Source of the DNA: Paroceanicella profunda
GTDB lineage: Bacteria; Pseudomonadota; Alphaproteobacteria; Rhodobacterales; Rhodobacteraceae
Direction: 5' to 3'
Length of the DNA: 64,000 nt
NCBI RefSeq assembly: GCF_005887635.2
Contig: NZ_CP040818.1
Location: forward strand, 3,316,501 to 3,380,500
The position numbers were made by a program, and so were the translations under genes. Of the stretch, positions 1 to 10,792 are shown piece by piece (the stretch's first letter is position 1; every line of letters begins with the position of its first letter). The notes under the pieces were generated by a model. That model did no database searches. It was not told the origin of the DNA and saw only the letters and a program-made list of their open reading frames with translations.

Positions 1-2480
1 GTCTCGGCCAGGTCGGTGATGCGCGGCACCACGAAGAAGGACTGCCCGCCCCGGTAATGCTCGCGCAGGAGCGCCTCGCGCACCACCACCGGGTCGAACG
101 GGCTCACATAGGTGCGGATCGCCAGCCGGTCCACCGGCGGCGAGGCGATGAGCGACAGCTCGCGCACGCCCGAAAGCGACATCTGCAGCGTGCGCGGGAT
201 CGGCGTCGCCGTCATGGTGAGCACGTGGATGTCCGAGCGCAGCTGCTTCAGCCGCTCCTTGTGCGCCACGCCGAAATGCTGCTCCTCGTCGATCACCAGC
301 AGCCCCAGATGGGCGAAGCGCACCTGCCGGGAGAGCAGCGCATGGGTGCCGACCACGATCTCCACCTCGCCGCGCGCCAGCCCGTCACGGGTCTCCTGCG
401 CCTCCTTCGCCGTCACGAAGCGCGACAGGTGGCGCACCCGCACGGGCATGCCGCGGAACCGCTCGGCAAAGCCCTTGTAGTGCTGGCGGGCCAGCAGCGT
501 GGTGGGCGCCACCACCGCCACCTGCACCCCGGACAGCGCCGCGATGAAGGCGGCGCGCAGCGCCACCTCGGTCTTGCCGAAGCCCACGTCGCCGCAGATC
601 AGCCGGTCCATCGGCCGGCCGGACTGCATGTCCTCCAGCACGTCGTTGATGGCGGCGAGCTGGTCCTCGGTTTCCTGATAGGGGAAGCGGGCGCAGAACT
701 CCTCCCACAGCCCGCCCTCGGGCGGGGTGAGGATCTCGCCCTTGCGCAGCATCCGCTCGGCGGCGATGCGGATGAGCTTGTCGGCCATCTCGCGGATGCG
801 TTCCTTGAGCTTGGCCTTCTTGGCCTGCCAGGCGCCGCCGCCCAGCCGGTCCAGCAGGCCCTCCTCATGGCCGTAGCGGGTGAGCAGCTCGATGTTCTCC
901 ACCGGCAGGTAGAGCTTGTCGGCGTTCGCGTATTCGAGGGCAAGGCATTCATGCGGCGCGCCCATCGCCTCGATGGTCTGCAGGCCGATGTAGCGGCCCA
1001 CGCCGTGGTCCACATGCACCACCAGGTCGCCGGGGGAGATGGCGCCCACCTCGGTGAGGAAGTTCTCCGCCCGGCGGCGCTTCCTGGGTGCGCGGATCAG
1101 CCGGTCGCCCAGCACGTCCTGCTCCGAGATCACCGTGGTGCCGTCGATCTCGAACCCGTGCTCCAGCCCCCAGATGATCAGGTAGAGCCCCTTCGGGTCG
1201 GTCATGTCGGCCCAGCGGGCCACCGGCTCGGCGCCATCCAGCCCGGCATCGGCCAGCAGGTGGCCCAGCCGCTCGCGCGAGCCCTCCGAGTAGGAGGCGA
1301 TGACCACCTGCCCGCGCCTGCGCTTTGCGCGCACATGCTCGGCCAGCGCGCCGAACAGCGAGATGTCCTGCGCCTGCCGCTCGGGCGCGAAGTTGCGCCC
1401 GATGCGCCCGCCCGCGTCGATCACCCCCGGGCCCGTGGGTTGCGGCAGTTCCGAGAACGGGCGCAGGGCGCGGTCGGCGAGCGCCGCGCTCCAGGCGGCC
1501 TCGTCGAGGTAGAGCAGGCGCGGCTCCACCGGCTTGTAGACCGTGCCGGAGATCTGCCGGCCCTGCAGCGCGGCCGCGCGGGCCTCGTAATGGTCCTCCA
1601 CCGTTTCCTGGCGCGCGAGGCGGGTGGGCTCGATCTGGTCGTCGAAGCTCACCGGCGCGCCGGGCAGGTAGTCGAACAGCGTGTCCAGGCGCGCGTGGAA
1701 GAACGGCAGCCAGTGCTCGAACCCCTGGTGCTTGCGCCCGGCGCTGATCGCCTCGTAGAGCGGGTCGTCCAGGCCGGCGGCGCCGAAGGTCTCGCGGTAG
1801 CGGGTGCGGAAACGGGCGATGGACTCCTCGTCGAGGATCACCTCGGACACCGGTGCCAGTTCGACCGAGGAGATCTTCTCCACCGTGCGCTGGGTTTCGG
1901 CGTCGAAGCGCCGGGCGCCCTCCAGCACGTCACCGAACAGGTCCAGCCGCACCGGCGCGCCCGCGCCCGGGGGGAAGATGTCCACGATGCCGCCGCGGAT
2001 GGCGAAATCGCCCGGCTCCGTCACCGTGGAGGCGCGGTTGAACCCCATGCGTCCGAGGTAGGAGGTGAGGGCGGCGAGGTCGATCTGCCGTCCCACCCGG
2101 GCCGAGAAGCTGGCACCGGCGATGGTGTCGCGGGCCGGCACGCGCTGGGTGGCCGCGTTGAGGGTGGTGAGCAGCACGCAGGGCCGCTCGAAGCCGCCGG
2201 CCAGCGTGGCCAGCGTGGCCATGCGCGCGGCCGAGATCTCCGCATTGGGCGAGATCCGGTCATAGGGCAGGCAGTCCCAGGCCGGGAAGCGCAGCACCGG
2301 CAGGCCGGGGTCGAACACCGCCAGCGCCTCGGCCAGGGCCGCCACCCGGGCGTCATCGCGCGCGACATGGATCACCGGCCCCTTCGCGCGGGCCACGAGG
2401 TCGCACAGGAGCTTCGCATCGAAGCCCTGCGGCGCACCTCCGACGAGTGTGCGGACGGGAGGAAGCGGTGTCATCTTCAT
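1..2480 (-). CDS. mfd: Transcription-repair coupling factor Mfd (3' end beyond window)
   Basis: Mfd is the DNA translocase that removes stalled RNA polymerase from lesions and recruits UvrA. About 826 N-terminal residues of a protein usually near 1150 are present; the frame is open to the window edge, so the C-terminal part is missing. The N-terminal UvrB-like region is followed by the RNA-polymerase-interacting region and then a RecG-like helicase domain. Walker A is visible as GDVGFGKTE near 566-592, and the DEEQ helicase box lies at 281-292, followed by a TATPIPRT motif. The start is ATG at 2480, or an alternative ATG two codons later; neither has a strong ribosome site. The next gene upstream on the same strand ends 157 bases away, and that gap shows nothing obvious. 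Confidence 0.95.
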   Translation of the reverse strand, partial: MKMTPLPPVRTLVGGAPQGFDAKLLCDLVARAKGPVIHVARDDARVAALAEALAVFDPGLPVLRFPAWDCLPYDRISPNAEISAARMATLATLAGGFERPCVLLTTLNAATQRVPARDTIAGASFSARVGRQIDLAALTSYLGRMGFNRASTVTEPGDFAIRGGIVDIFPPGAGAPVRLDLFGDVLEGARRFDAETQRTVEKISSVELAPVSEVILDEESIARFRTRYRETFGAAGLDDPLYEAISAGRKHQGFEHWLPFFHARLDTLFDYLPGAPVSFDDQIEPTRLARQETVEDHYEARAAALQGRQISGTVYKPVEPRLLYLDEAAWSAALADRALRPFSELPQPTGPGVIDAGGRIGRNFAPERQAQDISLFGALAEHVRAKRRRGQVVIASYSEGSRERLGHLLADAGLDGAEPVARWADMTDPKGLYLIIWGLEHGFEIDGTTVISEQDVLGDRLIRAPRKRRRAENFLTEVGAISPGDLVVHVDHGVGRYIGLQTIEAMGAPHECLALEYANADKLYLPVENIELLTRYGHEEGLLDRLGGGAWQAKKAKLKERIREMADKLIRIAAERMLRKGEILTPPEGGLWEEFCARFPYQETEDQLAAINDVLEDMQSGRPMDRLICGDVGFGKTEVALRAAFIAALSGVQVAVVAPTTLLARQHYKGFAERFRGMPVRVRHLSRFVTAKEAQETRDGLARGEVEIVVGTHALLSRQVRFAHLGLLVIDEEQHFGVAHKERLKQLRSDIHVLTMTATPIPRTLQMSLSGVRELSLIASPPVDRLAIRTYVSPFDPVVVREALLREHYRGGQSFFVVPRITDLAE

Positions 2481-2637
2481 GTCAGACCATCCGGGGTCTC
2501 GGGCCGGGCAAGCGGAGCGCCGCGCGCGGCGGGCTCCTGCGCGGCACCGCGCGTCAACTCTGCCGCAGGAGATGCGGCACCCTGCCTGCCATACTGGCCC
2601 GGCGCGCCGGAGACAAGCCGCGAGGCCGGATCCGGGC

Positions 2638-3171
2638 CTACCAGCGCCGCAACCCGAACAGGAAGGCCGCCCCGAACAGCGCCGTGGCGGTGATGGCAAG
2701 CAGGGCGATGAGCTGGTTGTAGAAACGCCGCCGGGCCAGCCCGCGCCGCAGCGCCTCGCCCCGGATCGCCTGCGCCTCGATGGCGATGGCCAGCCGGACG
2801 TTCAGCACCTTCACCAGCAGCAGCGGCAGGGCGAGGAAGCTCACCCCCTGCGCCAGCTCCAGCCCGGGATGCACCGCCAGCGTCACCACCACCGACAGCG
2901 CGAAGGCCGCCACCGCCAGCAGGTATGGCCCGGCCACGCGCACCGCCGCCGCCTGCCGCGCCGCGTGGATGGCGGCGAGCTGGTCCACCTGCCGCGCCGC
3001 CGCCCCGCCCCGGTGGTCGGCGCGCATCAGCAGGTCATGGGGCACGCCCACGGTCCAGTGGCAGGCAGCGCTCCAGGCCAGGATGGTGACCCCCCAGTAC
3101 CAGACATTGTCGAACGTCCCCGTGCCGATCAGCGCCAGGAATGATCCCGGCAGTCCCGTCCCAGACCCCAT
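2638..3171 (-). CDS. Small polytopic membrane protein (family labelled 'component of SufBCD complex' in Rhodobacterales)
   Basis: A protein of about 177 residues with an N-terminal signature FDNVWYWG...HWTVGVPHDLL, then two central hydrophobic stretches and a C-terminal hydrophobic segment after a basic RRGLARRRF stretch, giving about four membrane segments. This pattern resembles a Rhodobacterales family that automated pipelines name 'component of SufBCD complex'. I recall that label from annotation and know of no experiment supporting it. The start at 3171 is chosen because GGGGAG lies 8 bases upstream; an ATG two codons earlier is too close to it. It is divergent from hemB, with a 98-bp shared upstream region. 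Its link to Fe-S or haem metabolism is inference from the label and from the nearby hemB and suf genes. Confidence 0.7.
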   Translation of the reverse strand: MGSGTGLPGSFLALIGTGTFDNVWYWGVTILAWSAACHWTVGVPHDLLMRADHRGGAAARQVDQLAAIHAARQAAAVRVAGPYLLAVAAFALSVVVTLAVHPGLELAQGVSFLALPLLLVKVLNVRLAIAIEAQAIRGEALRRGLARRRFYNQLIALLAITATALFGAAFLFGLRRW

Positions 3172-3248
3172 CTGCATATCTCCCCGGCAAAACCGCCATG
3201 GCTCCGTGCCTTGCCCCGACGGGCGCCGCGTGGCATTCCCTGTCCTGA

Positions 3249-4277
<1,029 letters not shown>

Positions 4278-4344
4278 TCCGCCCCCGAGCGACAGATCCG
4301 CCCCGGGGCGCCGGATCACAGCGGATCCGGCGAACGCGGCCGAT

Positions 4345-4434
4345 CCGCAACCGCCCGCAGCGCGCGGGTTTCCAGCGCAGCCGCTTGCACCGCGCGGGTT
4401 CCCCGCGCAGCCGCTTGCACCGTGCGGGTGTCCA
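4345..4434. repeat. 30-bp tandem repeat, 3 units, downstream of hemB
   Basis: Three consecutive 30-bp units begin at 4345, 4375 and 4405. Units 2 and 3 are nearly identical (core GCAGCCGCTTGCACCG); unit 1 is more diverged. The array sits in the gap 4278-4773. The remainder of that gap, including the GC-rich stretch 4435-4680, shows no gene I can support. A slightly AT-richer segment at 4660-4740 probably carries the promoter of the following SYLF gene, but I could not assign boxes. Confidence 0.75.
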
Positions 4435-4773
4435 ACGCGGGCACGCCGCGCCGCCGGCATCATCGGCGTCCCGCGCCGATGGATCGCCGCCCGCACCCTC
4501 CCGCCGCCCCGCGCCATCGCGGCACGCGCCGGGGGCCGGGCCTTCGGCCGGCCACGTCCACCGGGGTGCGGGGGGCCTGCCCCCCTGCCGGGACGGGCGT
4601 CTCCTGCCCGGTTTGCGCGCGGTCCGTACCAGACATCCCGCTCCGTCCCGGGGCATCGCGTAACCGAGATAACGCATAGGTGATTGCCGCTGCGACGGAA
4701 CTGGGGCAGGTTCCAGTTCAATTGCTGGTCCGGAGCTCTCGGGGCACCGGCCGAAGAACGAGAGGAAAAGAAC

Positions 4774-5325
4774 ATGACAGTCATCACCCGCCGGACCATG
4801 CTCACCGGCATCGCCGGGCTCGGAGCCTGCTCCCTGCCCCTCGCGGCCTCGGCCTACACCAAGGCGGAGATCGACTCGAACGTCTCCGCCGCCCTCGAGG
4901 AACTGCGCAAGGTCAACGGCGCGCCGGACCTCATGTCCCGCGCGCTGGGCTATCTCGTGATGGCCGACGTGAAGAAGGCCGGCCTGCTGGTGGGCGGCGA
5001 ATACGGCGAGGGCACGCTCTTCGTCGGCGGCGCGCCCACCGACTACTACTCCGTCGCCGCCGCCTCCTTCGGCCTGCAGGCGGGCATCCAGCGCTCCAAC
5101 CAGGCGCTGTTCTTCATGACAGAGAAGGCCCTGAAGGACTTCCGCACCGCCGATGGCTGGACCGCCGGCGCCGATGCCGAGATCACCATCCCCGACAACG
5201 GCGTGGGCGTGAACGTCTCCACCCATACCCAGAACAAGCCGGTGATCGGCATCATCTTCGGCCGCGAGGGCCTGATGGCCGGCGCCAGCCTCGAAGGCGC
5301 GAAATTCTCCCGCATCTACCGCTGA
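4774..5325 (+). CDS. SYLF/Ysc84-domain lipid-binding protein
   Basis: A 183-residue protein with a twin-arginine-like N-terminus (TRRTMLTGIAG... ending LAASA) consistent with export to the periplasm. The mature part begins TKAEIDSNVSAALEELRK and matches the SYLF (Ysc84, DUF500) fold: a helical start, then KKAGLLVGGEYGEGTLFV and a C-terminal FGREGLMAGASLEGAKFSRI. SYLF domains bind phosphoinositides or other anionic lipids; the bacterial role is poorly known. The start is the ATG at 4774 because GAGGAAA lies about 7 bases upstream, although the frame is open to 4684. Two strong hairpins follow, so it is likely a single-gene unit. Confidence 0.85.
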   Translation: MTVITRRTMLTGIAGLGACSLPLAASAYTKAEIDSNVSAALEELRKVNGAPDLMSRALGYLVMADVKKAGLLVGGEYGEGTLFVGGAPTDYYSVAAASFGLQAGIQRSNQALFFMTEKALKDFRTADGWTAGADAEITIPDNGVGVNVSTHTQNKPVIGIIFGREGLMAGASLEGAKFSRIYR

Positions 5326-5334
5326 CGCCTTCCC

Positions 5335-5385
5335 GCCGGGCGCCCCCGCGCGCCCGGCCCAGTCGCGCGCCGCTCCGCGCGCGAC
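5335..5385 (+). terminator. Two tandem GC hairpins after the SYLF gene
   Basis: Hairpin 1 has 9-bp perfect arms at 5335-5343 and 5350-5358. Hairpin 2 has 9-bp perfect arms at 5362-5370 and 5377-5385 with a 6-base loop. Neither is followed by a clear T-run, so intrinsic termination is plausible but not certain. Confidence 0.5.
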
Positions 5386-5433
5386 GGCTTCCTGTGCTAG
5401 CATCTGGCCGTTCCGCAGTTCGGAGGCCATGCC

Positions 5434-5934
5434 ATGTTCGACGATTTTTCCGATGAAGACTGGTTTACCGCCTGGGGCGCGTTCCTCGCCGCCATGCTGC
5501 ATTGCGCCCTGCGCAAGCGAGATGCGCTGCACCGGCTCGCGCCGGGAGAGGTTCCCGCCCCCCGCACCGCGCGCATGCTGGAGCTGCACATGATGCTGCA
5601 TGATCTGCTGGAGATCATCCGGGCGGAGATCACCCGCGAGGTGACCGATCATCTCCTCGCCGACGCGCAGGAGCGCCACCGCGGGCGTGAGCTCGTCGCC
5701 CTCACCGGGCAGGAGATGCGCTTCGTCGCCCGGCACTACGGCCGGGGCGGCGCCGAACGGCAGAGCGACGGTGCGCCGCCGACGCCGGAGAAGGAGATCG
5801 CCGAGAGCGACACCGGCTTCGAGGCCGCCAAGACCGCGAAGGACAGTATCGAGAAGCTGTTCTCCTGGGTGCCCCGGCACAGGGCGCTGCTGCACGGGCT
5901 CAACGAGCTGCTCTCGCTCGGCAAGCTGGTGTGA
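5434..5934 (+). CDS. Conserved-looking protein of unknown function, 166 aa
   Basis: I do not recognise this protein. It starts MFDDFSDEDWFTAWGAFLAAML and is mostly charged and helical, with a Met/His-rich central helix (LELHMMLHDLLEIIRAEITREV) and a C-terminal segment AKDSIEKLFSWVPRHRALLHGLNELLSLG. There is no signal peptide and no clear membrane helix. The codon pattern has the strong GC third-position bias of its neighbours, supporting a real gene. An extended -10-like sequence (TGTGCTAGCAT) lies about 30 bases upstream of the ATG. It is convergent with the dehydrogenase gene downstream, with a strong palindrome between them. No function is proposed. Confidence 0.7.
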   Translation: MFDDFSDEDWFTAWGAFLAAMLHCALRKRDALHRLAPGEVPAPRTARMLELHMMLHDLLEIIRAEITREVTDHLLADAQERHRGRELVALTGQEMRFVARHYGRGGAERQSDGAPPTPEKEIAESDTGFEAAKTAKDSIEKLFSWVPRHRALLHGLNELLSLGKLV

Positions 5935-5978
5935 AGCCGCTGCGCGCGGCCGGCCCGCCCCCGGCAGCGCCGCCGGAA

Positions 5979-6020
5979 GGCCGGGCGCCGCCGCGAGGAT
6001 GCGGGGCGGGGCGCCCGGCC
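5979..6020. terminator. Inverted repeat between convergent genes
   Basis: Perfect 11-bp arms at 5979-5989 and 6010-6020 with a 20-base loop, placed between two convergent genes where a bidirectional terminator is expected. There is no T-run on either side. Confidence 0.5.
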
Positions 6021-6043
6021 GTTCCGGGCGCCCCTGCTCTGCC

Positions 6044-6910
6044 TCAGTCCTGCAGGCGCGCGATGAGCGAGGAGGTGTCCCAGCGGCCGCCGCCCATCTT
6101 CTGCACGTCCTTGTAGAACTGGTCCACCAGCGCCGTCACCGGCAGGCTGGCGCCGTTGCCGTTCGCCTCGGCGAGGCAGATGCCGAGGTCCTTGCGCATC
6201 CAGTCCACCGCGAAGCCGAAGTCGAACTTGCCGGCCAGCATGGTGGTGCCGCGGTTCTCCATCTGCCAGGAGCCGGCGGCTCCCTTGGAGATCACCTCCA
6301 GCACCGCCGCGCCGTCGAGCCCGGCCTTCTGGGCGAAGTTCATGCCCTCGGAGAGCCCCTGAACCAGCCCCGCGATGCAGATCTGGTTCACCATCTTGGT
6401 GAGCTGGCCGGAGCCGACGGGCCCCATCAGCCGGCAGGAGCGGGCGAAGGCGTCGATCAGAGGCGCCACCTTCGCGTAGGTGGCCTCCTCGCCGCCACAC
6501 ATTACCGTGAGCACGCCGTTCTCCGCCCCGGCCTGGCCGCCGGAGACGGGCGCGTCGATGAAGCCGAACCCGGCCTCGGCGGCGGCGGCGCCCAGCTCGC
6601 GCGCCACCCCGGCCGAGGCTGTGGTGTGGTCCACGAAGACCGCGCCCTTCTCGAGGCCGGAAAAGGCGCCCTCCGGCCCGGTGGTGACGGCGCGCAGGTC
6701 GTCGTCATTGCCCACGCAGGCAAAGACCACCTCTGCGCCCTCGGCCGCTGCCGCGGGCGTGGCCGCGGAGGTGCCGCCGTGCTTGGCGACCCAGGCCTCC
6801 GCCTTCGCGGCGGTGCGATTGTAGACGCACACCTCGTGGCCCGCCGCCTTCAGGTGCCCCGCCATCGGATAACCCATTACGCCAAGGCCGAGAAATGCAA
6901 GCTTCGCCAT
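6044..6910 (-). CDS. NAD(P)-dependent beta-hydroxyacid dehydrogenase (3-hydroxyisobutyrate/tartronate semialdehyde reductase type)
   Basis: A 288-residue member of the 3-hydroxyisobutyrate dehydrogenase superfamily. The N-terminal Rossmann motif is LGLGVMGYPMAGHL (residues 7-20), the substrate signature is DAPVSGGQAGAENG (119-132), and the catalytic lysine is K172 in GSGQLTKMVNQ. The family interconverts short beta-hydroxyacids and semialdehydes, for example in valine catabolism or glycolate use; the exact substrate cannot be read here. The start at 6910 is the only good one, since the Rossmann motif begins almost at once. No catabolic partner sits next to it, so the gene appears to be monocistronic and possibly transcribed away from the divergent acylase gene. 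Confidence 0.93.
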   Translation of the reverse strand: MAKLAFLGLGVMGYPMAGHLKAAGHEVCVYNRTAAKAEAWVAKHGGTSAATPAAAAEGAEVVFACVGNDDDLRAVTTGPEGAFSGLEKGAVFVDHTTASAGVARELGAAAAEAGFGFIDAPVSGGQAGAENGVLTVMCGGEEATYAKVAPLIDAFARSCRLMGPVGSGQLTKMVNQICIAGLVQGLSEGMNFAQKAGLDGAAVLEVISKGAAGSWQMENRGTTMLAGKFDFGFAVDWMRKDLGICLAEANGNGASLPVTALVDQFYKDVQKMGGGRWDTSSLIARLQD

Positions 6911-7004
6911 GGTGATGCCTCCCTTTTATGTGTCCAGCTTCCGGTTTGCCCATGCCTTGATGGACTGGTAAGGAATGCGGGTCAAGATCGAGGGAAAGGC
7001 CCCC

Positions 7005-9473
7005 ATGGCCCTTGCATTCAAATGGCTCACCCGGATTCTCCTGCTCATGGTGGTCCTGGGGCTGGGGGCGTTCGGCCTCGCGTGGCTCGTCACCTCCGGC
7101 TCCCTGCCGGACTATGACGGGAAGTACCGCGTATCGGGGATCGACCAGCCGGTCGAGATCGTCCGGGACATTCACGCGGTCCCGCACATCCTCGGCAAGA
7201 CGGACCGGGACACCTATTTCGGCCTCGGCTTCGTTCATGCGCAGGACCGGCTGTGGCAGATGGAGATGAGCCGGCGCACCGCGCAGGGCACCCTGTCCGA
7301 GCTGTTCGGTGAGCGGACCTTGCGGACCGACCGGCTCATGCGCGCGCTCGACATCTACGGCATCTCCGTGCGCGCGGTGCGGCACCAGTCCCCGGAAACC
7401 CTGGCCGCGCTGGAAGCCTATTCGGCCGGGGTGAACGCCTGGATCAGCCAGGTCGGGCGCGATGCGCTGGGCCGCGGCGCCCCGGAATTCCTGCTCTTCA
7501 CCCAGCAGATCGCGCCCTGGACCCCGGCGGATTCCATCGCCGTGGCCAAGCTGATGGCGCTGAACCTCACCGCCCAGGCGGCAAAGGAGACCCGGCGCGC
7601 GGCGCTCTCCCTCGCCCTGCCGCCGGAGCGGCTGCGCGACATCCTGCCGGATTACCCGGACCAGGCGGTGGTGGGGATGCCGGAATTCTCGCAGATGTTC
7701 CCGCAGATGAAGGCCCCGGTGCTGCATGCCGCCGCCGCGCCCGACCTCTCGCCGCTGAACGCGCCGGGCTTCGCCGGCGCCTCGAACGCCTTCGCCGCCA
7801 ACGGCAGCCGCACCGCCACCGGCCAGCCGCTCCTCGCCACGGACCCGCACCTTGCCCTTTCCGCGCCCGGCGTGTGGATGCTGGTGCGGATGAAATTCCC
7901 GGGCACGGACGTGATCGGCGCCTCCATCCCCGGCATTCCCGCGGTGGTGATGGGGCGCAACGAGGATTTCGGCTGGGGCCTCACCACCGCCTATGTCGAT
8001 GACCAGGACGTCTACATCGAGAAGCTCGACCCGCAGGATGCGGACCGCTACATCACCCCCGCCGGCGCGCAGCCCTTCCGCACCCGCGACGTGCTCATCG
8101 CGGTGAAGGGCGAGGTGTCGCAAAGCATGACCCTGCGCTGGACCCGGCACGGGCCGGTGATCCCGGACGGGTTCTTCGGCGCCGACCAGGTGACCCCGCA
8201 GGGCCATGTCGCCGCCCTGGCCTGGACCGGGCTCACCGAGGATGACCACAGCATCGAGAGCCTGATCGGGCTGATGCGGTCGCATTCGATCGTCCAGGCC
8301 CGCCCGGCACTGGCCCTCGCCGTGGCCCCGGCGCAGAACGTCATCATGGCCGACAGGTCCGGCAACGTGGCGATGCAGGTCGCGGGCGCAGCGCCGCTGC
8401 GCAGGCTCACCCATCAGGGCCAGGGCCGCCTGCCGGTGCCCGGCTGGGTGGCGCAGAATGACTGGGACGGCATCGAGCCCTTCGAGGACATGCCCTTCGT
8501 GGAAAACCCGCCCGGCGGCATCGTGGTCAACACCAACAACCGCACCACGAACCAGCCCTTTCCCTACCACCTGAACCTGGACTGGGGCGACAGCCAGCGC
8601 ATCGCGCGCGCCACCCGCCTGCTGGAACAGCGCGAATTCCACTCGCGCGAGAGCTTCGTGGAGATCCAGACCGACATCGTGTCGGAAACCGCGCGCACCC
8701 TGCTGCCGCTGATGGCGCGCAACCTGTGGTGGGCCGGGGACCCGGCGCCGGACGACACCCGCGGCCGCTTCCGCAAGCGCGCGCTGGACAGGCTGGCGGA
8801 ATGGAACGGCGAGATGAACCAGTACGCCCCGGAACCGCTGATCTACGCGGCCTGGGTGCGTGCGCTCACCCGCCGCCTGGCGCTGGACGAACTGGGCCCG
8901 CTCTTCGACCAGGTGCAGGGCATCGAGCCGATCTTCATCGAGCGCGTGCTGCGCAACGTGGACGGCGCGGGGGTCTGGTGCGACATCACCAAGACGGAGG
9001 CGGTGGAGACCTGCGCCGACATCACCCGCCTCGCGCTCGACGACGCGCTCACCGAGCTGGAGGAAACCTACGGCGAGGAGATGGACAGCTGGCGCTGGGG
9101 GGATGCGCATGTGGCGCTGCAGAAGCACCCGGTGCTGGGCGACATCTTCCCCTTCTCCATGTTCGTGAACATCGAGCAGCCCACCTCGGGCGGCGATTTC
9201 ACCCTGATGCGCGGCCAGATGCGCAACTCCGGCCCCACGCCCTACGCCAACGTGCACGGCTCCGGCTTCCGCGCGGTGTATGATTTCTCCGACCCGAACG
9301 GCTCGGTCTACATCATCTCCACCGGAGAGAGCGGCCACCCGTTCTCGCGCCACTACGACGACCTGTCGGACCTCTGGGGGCGCGGCGAATACATCCGCAT
9401 GACGCTGGACATCGACGAGGCCCGCGGCGGCGCCATCGGCACCACCCGGCTGGTGCCGGACGCCGCGGACTGA
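7005..9473 (+). CDS. Penicillin acylase family (Ntn) hydrolase
   Basis: This family is made as a precursor that cuts itself into alpha and beta chains and hydrolyses amide bonds of acylated compounds such as beta-lactams or acyl-homoserine lactones. The precursor here is about 822 residues. An N-terminal membrane/signal segment (WLTRILLLMVVLGLGAFGLAW) suggests export or membrane anchoring. The beta chain would start at Ser260 in GASNAFAANGS, the conserved nucleophile, and HGPVI and NTNNRTT-like segments follow. The start at 7005 is preferred because AGGGAAAGG lies just upstream; an ATG at 6975 adds ten residues and has its purine tract directly abutting the codon. The substrate is unknown; quorum-signal degradation is only one option. 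A strong hairpin follows. Confidence 0.9.
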   Translation: MALAFKWLTRILLLMVVLGLGAFGLAWLVTSGSLPDYDGKYRVSGIDQPVEIVRDIHAVPHILGKTDRDTYFGLGFVHAQDRLWQMEMSRRTAQGTLSELFGERTLRTDRLMRALDIYGISVRAVRHQSPETLAALEAYSAGVNAWISQVGRDALGRGAPEFLLFTQQIAPWTPADSIAVAKLMALNLTAQAAKETRRAALSLALPPERLRDILPDYPDQAVVGMPEFSQMFPQMKAPVLHAAAAPDLSPLNAPGFAGASNAFAANGSRTATGQPLLATDPHLALSAPGVWMLVRMKFPGTDVIGASIPGIPAVVMGRNEDFGWGLTTAYVDDQDVYIEKLDPQDADRYITPAGAQPFRTRDVLIAVKGEVSQSMTLRWTRHGPVIPDGFFGADQVTPQGHVAALAWTGLTEDDHSIESLIGLMRSHSIVQARPALALAVAPAQNVIMADRSGNVAMQVAGAAPLRRLTHQGQGRLPVPGWVAQNDWDGIEPFEDMPFVENPPGGIVVNTNNRTTNQPFPYHLNLDWGDSQRIARATRLLEQREFHSRESFVEIQTDIVSETARTLLPLMARNLWWAGDPAPDDTRGRFRKRALDRLAEWNGEMNQYAPEPLIYAAWVRALTRRLALDELGPLFDQVQGIEPIFIERVLRNVDGAGVWCDITKTEAVETCADITRLALDDALTELEETYGEEMDSWRWGDAHVALQKHPVLGDIFPFSMFVNIEQPTSGGDFTLMRGQMRNSGPTPYANVHGSGFRAVYDFSDPNGSVYIISTGESGHPFSRHYDDLSDLWGRGEYIRMTLDIDEARGGAIGTTRLVPDAAD

Positions 9474-9498
9474 CAGCGCCCGCCCGGGCCCGGACATG

Positions 9499-9529
9499 CG
9501 AACGCCCCGCCGGAAAGGCGGGGCGTTCG
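9499..9529. terminator. Bidirectional terminator hairpin between acylase gene and sufS
   Basis: Perfect 13-bp GC-rich arms (9499-9511 and 9517-9529) around a GGAAA loop, between two convergent genes. It is the best hairpin in this gap, though T-runs are short on both sides. Confidence 0.75.
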
Positions 9530-9571
9530 GGTCTGCGCAGGGCGCTCAGGGCCCGGTGGGGGCAGCCTGCC

Positions 9572-10791
<1,220 letters not shown>

Positions 10792-10792
<1 letters not shown>

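Noticed and set aside
57..2693. An 878-residue open frame on the + strand at the window start
   Set aside because: It is antisense to mfd, which has clear Walker A, DEEQ and Mfd-type segments. Its His/Arg/Ala-rich composition is what GC-rich antisense frames give.
6705..9497. A 930-residue minus-strand open frame opposite the penicillin acylase gene
   Set aside because: Antisense of a gene with clear catalytic and signal features; composition is His/Arg/Gly-rich with no domain.
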